DNA from: Ascidiaceihabitans sp029251465
Lineage (GTDB): Bacteria; Pseudomonadota; Alphaproteobacteria; Rhodobacterales; Rhodobacteraceae
Reading direction: 5' to 3'
DNA: 64,000 nt
Assembly (NCBI RefSeq): GCF_042932805.1
Contig: NZ_CP170633.1
Coordinates: 1,240,001-1,304,000, forward strand
A program made the position numbers and the translations under genes. The notes below the pieces were generated by a model. The model did no database searches and was not told the origin of the DNA. It saw only the letters and a program-made list of their open reading frames with translations. Shown one piece after another: positions 8,116 through 17,002 of this stretch. The number at the start of each line of letters is the position of its first letter. Position 1 is the first letter of the stretch.

Positions 8116-9009
8116 CTACCCGGAAATTAATACACCTGCAGATTTTTGATCGTTCGGTGACAGGCCGAATTTGCGAGAGAACTCACGGCTAAACTGTGTG
8201 GGGCTTTCGTACCCTACGTCGAAAGCAGCAGACGCAACAGTCGTGTTCCCGGATAGCAAAAGCCGCTGAGCCTCGAGCAAGCGCAGTTCCTTTTGGTATT
8301 GTAGAGGGGTTGTGGCCGTCACCGATTTGAAGTGTTCATGAAATGCAGACAAGCTCATGCCGGACTCAGCGGCAAGTTTGGCCACGGATAGGGTGTTTCT
8401 GAAATTCATGCGAATGATGGCAATGGATTTCGAAATTCGGTTGGCCGGGCTGTCATGTCTGAGCAGCTGTCGTAGCATGCCACCGTGCTGGGCCCGCAAG
8501 AGGCGAAAATGAATTTCCTTAAGAACGAGCGGTGCCAACGCACGGGCCTCTGTCGGGTCTTGGGACATACGAAAAAGACGCGCTACAGCATCACTCAGCG
8601 CCGCATCAGAGGCAGCAACGTTGAGCGCATAGGTATCACTTTCCGTTTCTCCAATGCCGTCAATTTCATCATAGAGACTGCGTGCCAACGCCAGATCCAA
8701 ACGCAGGGCAAGTGCAACATAAGGCCGTTCCGGAGTGGCTTGGATAACTGCGGATTCAACGGGGACTGCATGGCTGACTATTAGTGTGTCCCCCGCGCCG
8801 TAACGGAGCACACGACCGCCGATGTAGGCCTCTTTGGCCCCTTGCAGCACCAAGCACATGATTGGATCATAGATTGCGGCCGAGCATTCTGTCTTTGTTG
8901 TATTGCCAAATGCGAACAGCCCATCGACATCTGTGCCGCAGCCTCTACCTAAACCGCCATTCACCTCAACATAATGAAAAACGTCGTTGATCAAATTTTC
9001 TGGCACCAT
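8116..9009 (-). CDS. AraC-family regulator with AraC_N-type sensor domain
   Basis: A 297-residue regulator. The N-terminal half (about 10-170) resembles the AraC_N cupin-like domain (YDPIMCLVLQGAKEAYIGG, then a segment with GDTLIVSHAVPV). The C-terminal part (about 195-290) has the two helix-turn-helix units of AraC/XylS proteins, ending in the signature GYESPTQFSREFSRKFG. Regulators of this subtype are often divergent from NAD(P)H-dependent oxidoreductases, as here, where the SDR gene starts at 9169. It probably activates the SDR-SDR-IorAB row in response to a reactive small molecule; that target is inference. Confidence 0.9.
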   Translation of the reverse strand: MVPENLINDVFHYVEVNGGLGRGCGTDVDGLFAFGNTTKTECSAAIYDPIMCLVLQGAKEAYIGGRVLRYGAGDTLIVSHAVPVESAVIQATPERPYVALALRLDLALARSLYDEIDGIGETESDTYALNVAASDAALSDAVARLFRMSQDPTEARALAPLVLKEIHFRLLRAQHGGMLRQLLRHDSPANRISKSIAIIRMNFRNTLSVAKLAAESGMSLSAFHEHFKSVTATTPLQYQKELRLLEAQRLLLSGNTTVASAAFDVGYESPTQFSREFSRKFGLSPNDQKSAGVLISG

Positions 9010-9168
9010 CAGACGGCCTCCCTTGTTTGTTATTTATAGGAAAAATTGCCTCGGGATAATACCCAGAGCCATAGCTTTGGAGAAATAGGCAGATCATTCG
9101 GAGGATCAGGCAGTGAGGTTGGCGCACTTGATGCTACCTTGGGGCGACATTCATTCAGGAGCCTGTCC

Positions 9169-9990
9169 ATGTCCAAGACAATATTAATCACTGGCGCGTC
9201 GTCGGGTATCGGTAAAGAAACAGCCAAGCTTTTTGCCTCTCGCGGTTGGCAGGTCGTGGCGACAATGCGCTCTCCTCAAGATGAAGTAGACCTTGTTGGA
9301 AACGACAACATTCTGGTCACGCGGCTCGACGTTACGGACACGGCTTCGATTGAAGATGCCGTTGCAAAGGGTATCGAAAAATTCGGTAAGATCGACGTGC
9401 TGCTGAACAACGCGGGCTATGGCGCATATGGCCCGCTCGAAGCATTTCCGATGGAGCGCATCCGTCGTCAGTTTGATACGAATGTGATTGGTTTGCTGGA
9501 AACCACCAAGGCCGTTCTGCCCCATCTTCGTGCGCAGGGCGCGGGCACAATTGTCAACATCTCGTCAATTGGCGGGCAAATGACCTTCCCGCTTGGCGCG
9601 CTCTATCATGGCTCCAAATTTGCTGTCGAAGGTATTTCGGAATCCCTGCACTACGAACTTGCTGCAGCAGGCATCAAAGTCAAAATTATTGAACCCGGAA
9701 TGATCGCAACCGACTTTGGAGGACGCTCGTTCGATTTTGTCAACGACGAGGCGTTGTCGGAATATCAGCCTGTCGTTCAGGCGCTGTTTACAACTTGGGG
9801 CGGCGAAGAAGCGACCTCTCGAGCGTCACAGCCAATTGTTGTGGCGGAAATTATCTACGGCGCCGTCACAGACGGAACCGATACGTTGCGCTATCGCGCT
9901 GGTGCCGACGCCGTCGAACTGCTGAACAACCGCAAAGCCCTAGATGATAAAGCATTCATTGACGGCATGAAGGATCAATTCGGGCTTTGA
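9169..9990 (+). CDS. Short-chain dehydrogenase/reductase (classical SDR)
   Basis: A 273-residue classical SDR with TGASSGIG at residues 8-15 (cofactor binding), NNAG at 80-83, and a catalytic Ser132 or Ser133, Tyr146 and Lys150 (YHGSK). The start chosen is the ATG at 9169 with AGGAG seven bases upstream; longer frames run into the divergent regulator's promoter. Substrate and NAD versus NADP preference are not evident beyond an Arg after beta-2 (ATMRSPQ), which hints at NADPH. It is the first plus-strand gene of a row with a broken SDR, a second SDR and the iorAB-type oxidoreductase. Confidence 0.9.
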   Translation: MSKTILITGASSGIGKETAKLFASRGWQVVATMRSPQDEVDLVGNDNILVTRLDVTDTASIEDAVAKGIEKFGKIDVLLNNAGYGAYGPLEAFPMERIRRQFDTNVIGLLETTKAVLPHLRAQGAGTIVNISSIGGQMTFPLGALYHGSKFAVEGISESLHYELAAAGIKVKIIEPGMIATDFGGRSFDFVNDEALSEYQPVVQALFTTWGGEEATSRASQPIVVAEIIYGAVTDGTDTLRYRAGADAVELLNNRKALDDKAFIDGMKDQFGL

Positions 9991-10010
9991 GCCATTACGG
10001 GCGAAGACCC

Positions 10011-10112
10011 ATGTATACGCAAGCAATTGAATGCGGAGGATGGGCCGTCGTAACGGGCGGTGCCAGCGGTGTCGGATTTGCCGCTGCTGATCGGGCTTTT
10101 TTACCTAATTGA
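10011..10112 (+). pseudogene. Truncated SDR relic, N-terminal 33 codons only
   Basis: Between the two intact SDR genes, an ATG opens a 33-codon frame whose product contains a complete SDR nucleotide-binding start, WAVVTGGASGVGFAAADR, and then stops at TGA. That motif is the first beta-strand and glycine-rich turn of a short-chain dehydrogenase, yet nothing homologous follows before the next gene. It is best read as the remains of a third SDR gene that lost everything after the first helix. Confidence 0.6.
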
Positions 10113-10177
10113 ACGCGGCAATCAACCAATCAAAGAACTCATACTTGTGAACGTTCCAGTTCTCGAAAGGACCTATC

Positions 10178-10954
10178 ATGTCAAATACAGCTCTCATCAC
10201 CGGCGCATCTTCAGGAATTGGAAAAGAATTTGCCCGGTATCACGCGTCTAAAGGCGGTGATGTCATTCTTACCGCGCGCCGCGAGGCCGAACTCGTCGCG
10301 TTGAAAGGTGAATTGGAAAAAGACTATAAAATTTCGGCACATGTGTTCGCTATTGATTTAGGTGCGCCCGATGGTGCCATCGACCTGATAAAGGCAGTAA
10401 CGGATGCAAAATTTGACGTTGATATTCTGATCAACAACGCGGGTTTTGGCGGGCAAGGTCTGCATATCGAGCGGGATTTGGCGCTCGAAACTGCGATGAT
10501 CAATCTAAATGTGACAGCGCTGGTGACGTTGACACATGCGTTCGCAACTCGGATGGCGGCCCGAGGTTCAGGTAAGATCCTAAATGTGGGGTCGATTGCT
10601 GGCTTTATGCCGGGCCCAAATCAGGCTGTCTATTATGCAACAAAAGCATTCGTGAATTCGTTCAGTCAGGCGATCGATCAAGAGCTTAAAGATAAAGGCG
10701 TGACATGCACGGTTCTTGCGCCGGGACTGGTTGAAACCGAATTTGTGAAGGTCGCAAAACTTGAAGGTACGAGCATGGTTCAGGGCGGTTTTGCAACTGC
10801 TGAAAGCGTAGCCAAACATGGGTATGATGCGATGATGGCAGGCAAGCTGGTGACAATCAACGAACGTTCACTGCGCTTCATGGCGAATTGGCTTATGCCA
10901 CTTATGCCACGGCGTATGATGCTTAAATCGATATTCGATTCCCAATCCAAATAA
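10178..10954 (+). CDS. Short-chain dehydrogenase/reductase, DltE-like
   Basis: A 258-residue SDR with TGASSGIG at residues 8-15, an Arg-rich turn after beta-2 (LTARREAEL) that suggests NADP(H), NNAG at 87-90, and the catalytic triad Ser139, Tyr152, Lys156. The C-terminal region with a helix ending in LMPRRMMLKSIF resembles the YqjQ/DltE branch. GAAAGG sits upstream of the start as a weak ribosome binding site. It follows the SDR relic and precedes iorA by 109 bp, which contain a hairpin. Confidence 0.88.
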   Translation: MSNTALITGASSGIGKEFARYHASKGGDVILTARREAELVALKGELEKDYKISAHVFAIDLGAPDGAIDLIKAVTDAKFDVDILINNAGFGGQGLHIERDLALETAMINLNVTALVTLTHAFATRMAARGSGKILNVGSIAGFMPGPNQAVYYATKAFVNSFSQAIDQELKDKGVTCTVLAPGLVETEFVKVAKLEGTSMVQGGFATAESVAKHGYDAMMAGKLVTINERSLRFMANWLMPLMPRRMMLKSIFDSQSK

Positions 10955-10976
10955 TTCTTCGGATGGCCCGCAATTC

Positions 10977-10992
10977 TTGCCCGTGCGGGCAA
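10977..10992 (+). terminator. Hairpin, possible weak terminator after the second SDR
   Basis: TTGCCC (10977-10982) pairs with GGGCAA (10987-10992) across a four-base loop. An overlapping alternative stem, GCCCGCA/TGCGGGC, spans 10966-10990. No long T run follows, so it may attenuate rather than terminate. Confidence 0.35.
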
Positions 10993-11063
10993 TTGGATCA
11001 TGCGGGCCTGACTTGTGAAAAAGAATGACCAAGAGATGACACATAGGGAGGTTCAATAGAACC

Positions 11064-11528
11064 ATGGCAATATCACTAAAACTGAACGGACAGATACACG
11101 CAGTTGAGGCTGAAGCGGGAACCCCACTGCTCTGGGTGATCCGGGATGAACTGAAATTGACCGGAACCAAATTCGGGTGTGGTGTTGCATCTTGCGGAGC
11201 TTGCACCGTGCATCTGAATGGCGAACCGGTCCGTTCATGCCAAACTTTTATCGAAGACGTCGAGGATGCCGAAATCACCACCATCGAGAAGATGGAGGAG
11301 GACAAGATTGGCGCGGCGGTTCAACAAGCCTGGGTCGAACTAGACGTGGTCCAATGCGGCTATTGCCAGTCCGGCCAGATCATGAGCGCCGTTGGGTTGC
11401 TGCGTGAAAACGCGAAACCAACTGCAAACGAAGTAGATGACTACATGTTCGGCAACGCGTGTCGCTGCGCCACCTATCAACGCATACGTGCCGCTGTTTT
11501 GCGTGCATCAGACATTCTGGAGGCTTGA
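11064..11528 (+). CDS. iorA: Isoquinoline 1-oxidoreductase-type [2Fe-2S] subunit
   Basis: A 154-residue iron-sulfur subunit of the xanthine oxidase family. The N-terminal plant-type ferredoxin domain carries a cluster of Cys in GCGVASCGACTVHL and a later RSC; the C-terminal helical domain carries the second cluster motif CGYCQSG and CRCATY. It passes electrons from the molybdenum centre of the large subunit at 11534. It has no signal peptide of its own, as is usual for this class, and would be exported bound to its Tat-tagged partner. A GGGAGG box precedes the ATG. The gap to iorB is 5 bp. Confidence 0.9.
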   Translation: MAISLKLNGQIHAVEAEAGTPLLWVIRDELKLTGTKFGCGVASCGACTVHLNGEPVRSCQTFIEDVEDAEITTIEKMEEDKIGAAVQQAWVELDVVQCGYCQSGQIMSAVGLLRENAKPTANEVDDYMFGNACRCATYQRIRAAVLRASDILEA

Positions 11529-11533
11529 AGCAG

Positions 11534-13705
11534 ATGACGACTGATATTTCCCGCCGAGGATTTCTACAAGCTGCTGGTGCCGCAATGCTGGTCATTGGCA
11601 TCCGCCCTGATGGTGCACTTGCCGCAGGACATGGTTCTGCGCAACTGACCCCGTTCGTTAAGATCGATGCCAATGGTGTTGTCACGGCTGTCGTGAAACA
11701 TTTCGAGATGGGACAAGGTCCCGCAACCGGCCTGACCACGCTTATTGCCGAAGAGCTTGGCTTGTCGATGGATGCGATCGAATATGAATTCGCGCCCTCA
11801 GACCCCAGCAAATATAACAACCTGTTCTTTGGTCCGTTCCAAGGCACTGGTGGCTCAACCGCTATGGCCAATTCGTATATGCAGTACCGCCAAGCAGGTG
11901 CCGCTGCGCGTGAAATGCTGATCGGCGCGGCTGCAAGAACTTGGGGTGTTGAGCCAACAACGCTCACGCTGCAAGACGGCGTAATCTCAGGTGGTGGTAA
12001 AGCCGCACCAATGGTCGATTTCCTTTCAGCAGCCGCAGAAATGGACCCACCCGCGAACCCAACGCTGAAAGATCCCAAGGACTTCCGCCTTATCGGGAAT
12101 CCGGATGTTCGTCGCAAGGATTCAACACCCAAGACCAACGGCACAGCCATTTTCGCGATGGATTTACATCTAGAAAACCAAATGGTCGCGATGATTGCAC
12201 GTACGCCCCGCATGGGAGGCACAGTCGCGGGCTTTGACGACAGCGATGCGCAGTCAATCAAGGGGTTTATTCGTGCGGCGGCGTTGCCCAACAAGGCTGG
12301 TGTTGTGGTTTACGCTGAAAATACTTGGGGTGCCCTTCAGGCCCGCGACGCCTTGACGGTTGAGTGGGATTTCTCTGCCGCAGAGGTCCGCAGTTCCGAT
12401 GAATTCCGCGCAGAATTAATTGCGGCTGTGAACACCGACCCAGAATTCAACGTGATGAACTCAGATCAGGCCGCGACTGCCGCATTGATTGACGGCGCTG
12501 ATAAAGTTGTCGACCACACCTATTACTTCCCTTTGCTGGCTCACGCCCCAATGGAACCTCTGACGTGCACCATCCAAGCCACCGAAGATGGCGGTATCTT
12601 GTTACATGACGGCGCGCAGCAGCCGACCGGGCCGCATATGGCCATGGCGCAAATCTTTCAGCTTCCGATGGAGAAAATCCGCATCAACACGATGTTGGCA
12701 GGCGGGTCGTTTGGCAGGCGGGCGACACCAACCGCGGATTATCAGGTTGAGGCGGCATTGGCCTTTGTCATCACGGATCGAACGCGACCGGTGAAATTGG
12801 TCTGGTCACGCGAAGATGACATCACAGGAGGGTATTATCGCCCCGCCGTTGCGCACCGTGTACGCGTAGGGCTGGACGGCGACGGCAATATCCTTGGCTG
12901 GGATCACCGGATAGCAAGCCCGTCGATCATAAAAGGCACCCCGTTTGCATCTGCCCTTGTGCATGACGGCGTTGACCATACCTCAATCGAAGGGGTGTTT
13001 GGCAGCCCTTATATTATTCCTGGTCAATTCTTGGGCCTGACAGACGTGGCCAAGGCGACTTCGGTATTGTGGTGGCGTTCGGTTGGGCACACCCATACGG
13101 CTTACGTGATGGAAACTATGATGGACGCGGCGGCCAAAGCGGCAGGGCGTGATCCGGTTGAATTCCGTTTGGCACTGCTAAGTGGCGGTGAAAAGGATCA
13201 GACCCGTCTTGCTGGTGTGCTGAAACTGGCGGCTGACAAAGGCAACTGGGGCAAAGCCGTCGCGGGGCGCAGTCAAGGTATCGCGGTTCACAAAAGCTTT
13301 AATAGCTACGCCGCTGAGGTTGTCGAGATCTCGGGCACTGCTGAAGAGGGTATCAAAATCGAAAAAGTCACTTGTGCCATTGATTGCGGCATTGCCGTGA
13401 ACCCTGATGTGATCAAAGCGCAGATGGAGGGTGGTATCGGCTATGGTATCGGGCACGTGATGCGCGACGAGATCACGTTAACCGAAGGCGTGGTCGATCA
13501 GTCCAACTTCCCCGATTACGAACCTTTGCGGATCGGGGATATCGCGGCCATTGAGGTGCATATTGTGCCATCAGCCGAGGCACCAACTGGCGTGGGTGAA
13601 CCGGGCACGCCACCTGCGGCACCAGCCTTGGCCAACGCAATCGCTGCAAATGGACCCCGTGTGACAGAACTGCCGATGAACAAACACGGTGTCAGCTTTG
13701 CCTAA
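11534..13705 (+). CDS. iorB: Isoquinoline 1-oxidoreductase-type molybdopterin large subunit, Tat-exported
   Basis: A 723-residue molybdenum hydroxylase subunit with an N-terminal twin-arginine signal (SRRGFLQAAGAAMLVIG), so the holoenzyme is expected in the periplasm. The two aldehyde-oxidase/xanthine-dehydrogenase molybdopterin-binding domains follow. The GVGEPGTPP motif near the C-terminus carries the active-site glutamate. The start is the ATG at 11534, five bases after iorA ends, so that the Tat motif sits at the very N-terminus. Homologues oxidise N-heterocycles, aldehydes or alcohols; the substrate here is unknown. No dedicated cytochrome or XdhC-type chaperone gene adjoins, although MocA- and XdhC-like genes occur later in the window. 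Confidence 0.9.
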   Translation: MTTDISRRGFLQAAGAAMLVIGIRPDGALAAGHGSAQLTPFVKIDANGVVTAVVKHFEMGQGPATGLTTLIAEELGLSMDAIEYEFAPSDPSKYNNLFFGPFQGTGGSTAMANSYMQYRQAGAAAREMLIGAAARTWGVEPTTLTLQDGVISGGGKAAPMVDFLSAAAEMDPPANPTLKDPKDFRLIGNPDVRRKDSTPKTNGTAIFAMDLHLENQMVAMIARTPRMGGTVAGFDDSDAQSIKGFIRAAALPNKAGVVVYAENTWGALQARDALTVEWDFSAAEVRSSDEFRAELIAAVNTDPEFNVMNSDQAATAALIDGADKVVDHTYYFPLLAHAPMEPLTCTIQATEDGGILLHDGAQQPTGPHMAMAQIFQLPMEKIRINTMLAGGSFGRRATPTADYQVEAALAFVITDRTRPVKLVWSREDDITGGYYRPAVAHRVRVGLDGDGNILGWDHRIASPSIIKGTPFASALVHDGVDHTSIEGVFGSPYIIPGQFLGLTDVAKATSVLWWRSVGHTHTAYVMETMMDAAAKAAGRDPVEFRLALLSGGEKDQTRLAGVLKLAADKGNWGKAVAGRSQGIAVHKSFNSYAAEVVEISGTAEEGIKIEKVTCAIDCGIAVNPDVIKAQMEGGIGYGIGHVMRDEITLTEGVVDQSNFPDYEPLRIGDIAAIEVHIVPSAEAPTGVGEPGTPPAAPALANAIAANGPRVTELPMNKHGVSFA

Positions 13706-13714
13706 AAAGACACA

Positions 13715-13745
13715 TGCCTCGCGCTGCCTGTTGCGGCGCGAGGCA
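13715..13745 (+). terminator. Stem-loop downstream of iorB
   Basis: TGCCTCGCGC (13715-13724) pairs perfectly with GCGCGAGGCA (13736-13745) over an 11-base loop, starting ten bases after the iorB stop. No T tract follows, so termination may be partial or the hairpin may protect the 3' end. Confidence 0.55.
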
Positions 13746-13837
13746 ACATAGTGAAACTTACTTTTTGTAAGATTTCTGACAAAACGATGTCCGCATTTGG
13801 TCCTATGAAATTCCGCCCGAAAAGCTAACTCACTACT

Positions 13838-15031
13838 ATGACCATGATTGATGACCTAAACCATTGGATGATGACCGAGGGCCGTTGCTCTGGTGATCCG
13901 CTTAAAGTGGCAGCCCAGTATTGCGCAAAACTGATCGAGGCGGGCGTACCCCTGTGGCGGGCCAATATCAGCCAACGATTTGCCAACCCTCTGCTGCTGG
14001 CGTGGGGTGTCGTGTGGACCCCTGACGGCACTGAGATTTATGAAATCACGCATGCAAGGATGCTTACAGCCGATTATGTCGGCAGCGGTTTTGAATATAT
14101 CTTTGATAAACAACAGCCTTTGCACAAGAGCTTGCGCGACCTTGATCCAGCGACAGAACATCTTTCTTATCTGGAGTTTGCCGAAGCTGGGGGCACTGAT
14201 TACTATGCCACACTGCTGGATTATGGGGATCGTTCGCAACATGGCTGCACGTTCACAACCAGATCCACACAGGGCTTTTCGCCCCAACATCTCGAAATGA
14301 TTGAAGCAACGAAAACAGGCCTCGCTGCGGCGTTAGAGCCAATGACGATGCGTAAATCCTCCAAAAGCTTGTTACGCACTTATCTTGGCGATGGCCCAAG
14401 TGAGGCCGTCTGGAATGGCACCATACGGCGCGGTGAACGCACGACAGTTTCGGCGGTTGTCATGTTTTCTGATCTACGCGGGTTCACGGCACTCTCAGAC
14501 AGTTCATCCGAGGATGATGTCTTTGACGCCTTGGATGGATATTTTGACGTTGTTGTACAATCGGTCGAGGAAAGAGGCGGCGATGTGCTTAAGTTTATGG
14601 GTGACGGCATTCTTTCAATTTTCCCAATTCAAACGCCTGCAGACCAAAATCTTCAATGTCAGAACGCTGCACTTGCCGCAAATGGGGTGCTGATCGGGCT
14701 GGCAGCACTAAACGAAAGGCGCTTTGGGGCCGGCAAACCACCTCTGGACGTTGGCATCAGCATCAATTCAGGGCAAGTCAGCTATGGCAATATTGGCAGC
14801 CCTGGCAGACTGGATTTTACAGTGCTTGGCGGCGCGGTCAATCTTGCCAGTCGGATCGAAGGATTGACCAAGACGATCGGACATCGCGTGCTCGCGACCA
14901 CTATTGTGGCCAAGGCAAGCCCCGAACACTTTACAGCCTGCGGTTCGCATCATGTGCGTGGAATTGCTGAACCTATAGATATTTTCAATCTGGTTGATCC
15001 CGATCGCCAAAACGACAAGAACTCTGGGTGA
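13838..15031 (+). CDS. Class III adenylate/guanylate cyclase
   Basis: A 397-residue soluble protein. The catalytic cyclase domain spans about 205-390: FSDLRGFT with metal-binding Asp212, the GDG turn with Asp256, and FTVLGGAVNLASRIE with the transition-state Asn335 and Arg339. The N-terminal 190 residues have no motif that I recognise; they contain Trp-rich segments and resemble the undefined sensor region seen on many rhizobial and Roseobacter cyclases. Lys and Asp at the purine-specifying positions would favour ATP, but I could not align them with confidence. It is probably a stand-alone transcript between iorB and the MATE gene. Confidence 0.88.
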   Translation: MTMIDDLNHWMMTEGRCSGDPLKVAAQYCAKLIEAGVPLWRANISQRFANPLLLAWGVVWTPDGTEIYEITHARMLTADYVGSGFEYIFDKQQPLHKSLRDLDPATEHLSYLEFAEAGGTDYYATLLDYGDRSQHGCTFTTRSTQGFSPQHLEMIEATKTGLAAALEPMTMRKSSKSLLRTYLGDGPSEAVWNGTIRRGERTTVSAVVMFSDLRGFTALSDSSSEDDVFDALDGYFDVVVQSVEERGGDVLKFMGDGILSIFPIQTPADQNLQCQNAALAANGVLIGLAALNERRFGAGKPPLDVGISINSGQVSYGNIGSPGRLDFTVLGGAVNLASRIEGLTKTIGHRVLATTIVAKASPEHFTACGSHHVRGIAEPIDIFNLVDPDRQNDKNSG

Positions 15032-15488
15032 TGCTCTCTGTATCATGGAAACGACTGCCAGTAGAGCACATCTAGCAAATCAGAAGTTCATCGGTTTGCG
15101 GAAAAACCGCACATTGGGCTCTCAGTCGCCATTGACGGTTTAGGCCAGTCAAACCGTGCTGTGTATTGGTTCACAAAAGCCTGTCACGCGGTCCGTTGCG
15201 GTTGTTTGAAGCGCTAAAAACCCAACAGGCATCCGGCGATCGCAAGGCTTGGAATACAACGATGACGGCTTTGATTATTTGGCTGTTTTTACGGACATCT
15301 TGCAACGCGGCTTGACCGTTCTGCACGCCTGGGTTAGCTAGCCATCAGGCCGCAGACGCCTGCCACCCGCTGACGTAAAGTCTTGGTAAAGCTCTGTATC
15401 GGTTTTTGTCATCCTTCCCGTCGATCGCGCGGATGGTAACGCGGGTCCCTCCTGAAAATGCGCGATATTGCATGAGGAATTCGGACAA
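15032..15488. other. Intergenic region with a possible degraded coding fragment
   Basis: A 457-bp gap. One plus-strand frame, about 15211-15342, reads 40 or so codons with normal amino acid composition (ending DYLAVFTDILQRGLTVLHAW) but has no start codon and is bounded by stops. It may be the tail of a decayed gene. Nothing else is supportable. Confidence 0.4.
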
Positions 15489-16895
15489 ATGCCCGAGAGA
15501 GATACAAACCCCCAAACCAACAGCTTTTTGACGGATCCACTGGCCGTCACCTACGCCAAAACCGCGCTGCCGATCATCTTTGTCATGGGGATGAGCGGGC
15601 TGCTCGCTGTCGCTGATGCGCTGTTCCTGGGGCATTACGTGGGCCCCGACGCGTTGGCCGCCGTCACGCTGATGTTCCCGATCTACATGCTGATCGTGGC
15701 GCTGGCGACGTTGGTTTCGAGCGGCATGTCGAGCGTTTTGGCCCGGCATCTGGGCGGCAATCGTTTAGATGAGGCGCGCGGCGTGTTTGCAGGCGCGCAT
15801 GGTTTGGCGTTGTTGATGGCGGCCATTCTGATCACGCTGTTTGTGTTGTTCGGACAGTCCGTGGCGACGCTGGCGGCTGGTGGGTCACAAGACCTTGCCC
15901 AAATGGGCCTGACCTATCTGCGCATCACCGTGCTGTTTTCGCCGCTGCTGTTTGTGCTGTCGGTGAATTCGGACACGCTGCGCAACGAGGGCAGGGTGGG
16001 TTTCATGGCCGCGATGAGCCTGCTGGTGTCGCTCGCGAACATTGGCTTTAACTATGTGTTGATCGCAAAGCTGGACATGGGGGTTGCGGGCTCGGCCTAT
16101 GGCACCAGTCTGGCGCAGGCTTTGGCGTTGATCATCATCGTGACGTTCCGGGTGCGCGGGGCAACGCAGCTGCGGCTGACGGCGGTGCTGGAACACCGGC
16201 TGACCTACGCGTGGGGTCGCATTCTGGCGCTGGGTGCCCCGCAAAGCCTGAACTTTATCGGCATCGCACTGGGGTCGGGCGCGATCATGGCAGCGCTGCA
16301 GATCGTTGATCGGGGGGCAGATGCCAGCCAAAGCTACGAAAGCACGGTGTCGGCCTACGGGATCATCACGCGGGTGTTGACGTTCGGGTTTTTGCCGCTG
16401 TTGGGGCTGAGCCACGCAATGCAAACCATCACCGGCAACAACCACGGGGCAGGGCAGTGGCAGCGGTCGAACGACAGCCTCAAATTCGCCACCGTCGCGG
16501 CCTTTGGCTACTGCGCGGTTTTGCAGCTAACGATGAGCCTGTTTGCGACCCAGATTGGTGCGGCCTTTGTCGATGATCCGGTGGTTGTGGCCGAGGTGGC
16601 GCGCATTTTACCGGTGCTGATCGCGATGTTCTTTTTGTCGGGGCCCTTGATGATGATCGCGACCTATTTTCAAGCGATCGGCGATGCGGGGCGGGCTGCC
16701 CTGTTGGGGCTGTCCAAACCCTACCTGTTTGCAATCCCTTTGACGTTCGTTCTGGCGGCCCGGATCGGTGAAATCGGCATTTGGATGTCTGGCCCGCTGT
16801 CTGACGTTTTGCTGCTGATGTTAACGGTTAGTGTGCTGGGGTACGGCGCGAAACGTGGAACAAAGCGCTTTGGGTTGTTCCAAACCGCCCCTTAG
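15489..16895 (+). CDS. MATE-family multidrug/sodium antiporter
   Basis: A 468-residue polytopic membrane protein with about twelve hydrophobic helices in two similar halves, typical of the multidrug and toxin extrusion family (VADALFLGHYVGPDALAAV at the start of the first half, and VSAYGIITRVLTFGFLPLLGLSHA in the second). The start at 15489 has AGGAA upstream at good distance; an ATG seven codons earlier lacks one. It would export organic cations or metabolites using Na+ or H+. There is no regulator next door. The stop codon overlaps that of a short antisense frame. Confidence 0.9.
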   Translation: MPERDTNPQTNSFLTDPLAVTYAKTALPIIFVMGMSGLLAVADALFLGHYVGPDALAAVTLMFPIYMLIVALATLVSSGMSSVLARHLGGNRLDEARGVFAGAHGLALLMAAILITLFVLFGQSVATLAAGGSQDLAQMGLTYLRITVLFSPLLFVLSVNSDTLRNEGRVGFMAAMSLLVSLANIGFNYVLIAKLDMGVAGSAYGTSLAQALALIIIVTFRVRGATQLRLTAVLEHRLTYAWGRILALGAPQSLNFIGIALGSGAIMAALQIVDRGADASQSYESTVSAYGIITRVLTFGFLPLLGLSHAMQTITGNNHGAGQWQRSNDSLKFATVAAFGYCAVLQLTMSLFATQIGAAFVDDPVVVAEVARILPVLIAMFFLSGPLMMIATYFQAIGDAGRAALLGLSKPYLFAIPLTFVLAARIGEIGIWMSGPLSDVLLLMLTVSVLGYGAKRGTKRFGLFQTAP

Positions 16896-17002
16896 GCGTC
16901 GGCGGGAATTGGCACATGGACGGCGGATTGCTGCGCAGCGATTCGGGTAAATGTGTCAATTTCCGCATGAAAGGGTTGATAATCTTTGGGCCAGACAACC
17001 AT
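16892..17002 (-). CDS. Possible small ORF or gene remnant, 36 codons
   Basis: A minus-strand frame from ATG 17002 to TAA 16892 encodes a 36-residue peptide with ordinary protein composition (MVVWPKDYQPFHAEIDTFTR and so on). The open frame continues about 14 codons upstream without a start codon. It may be the 3' end of a decayed gene rather than a functional peptide. Its stop codon interlocks with the end of the convergent MATE gene. Confidence 0.3.
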   Translation of the reverse strand: MVVWPKDYQPFHAEIDTFTRIAAQQSAVHVPIPADA

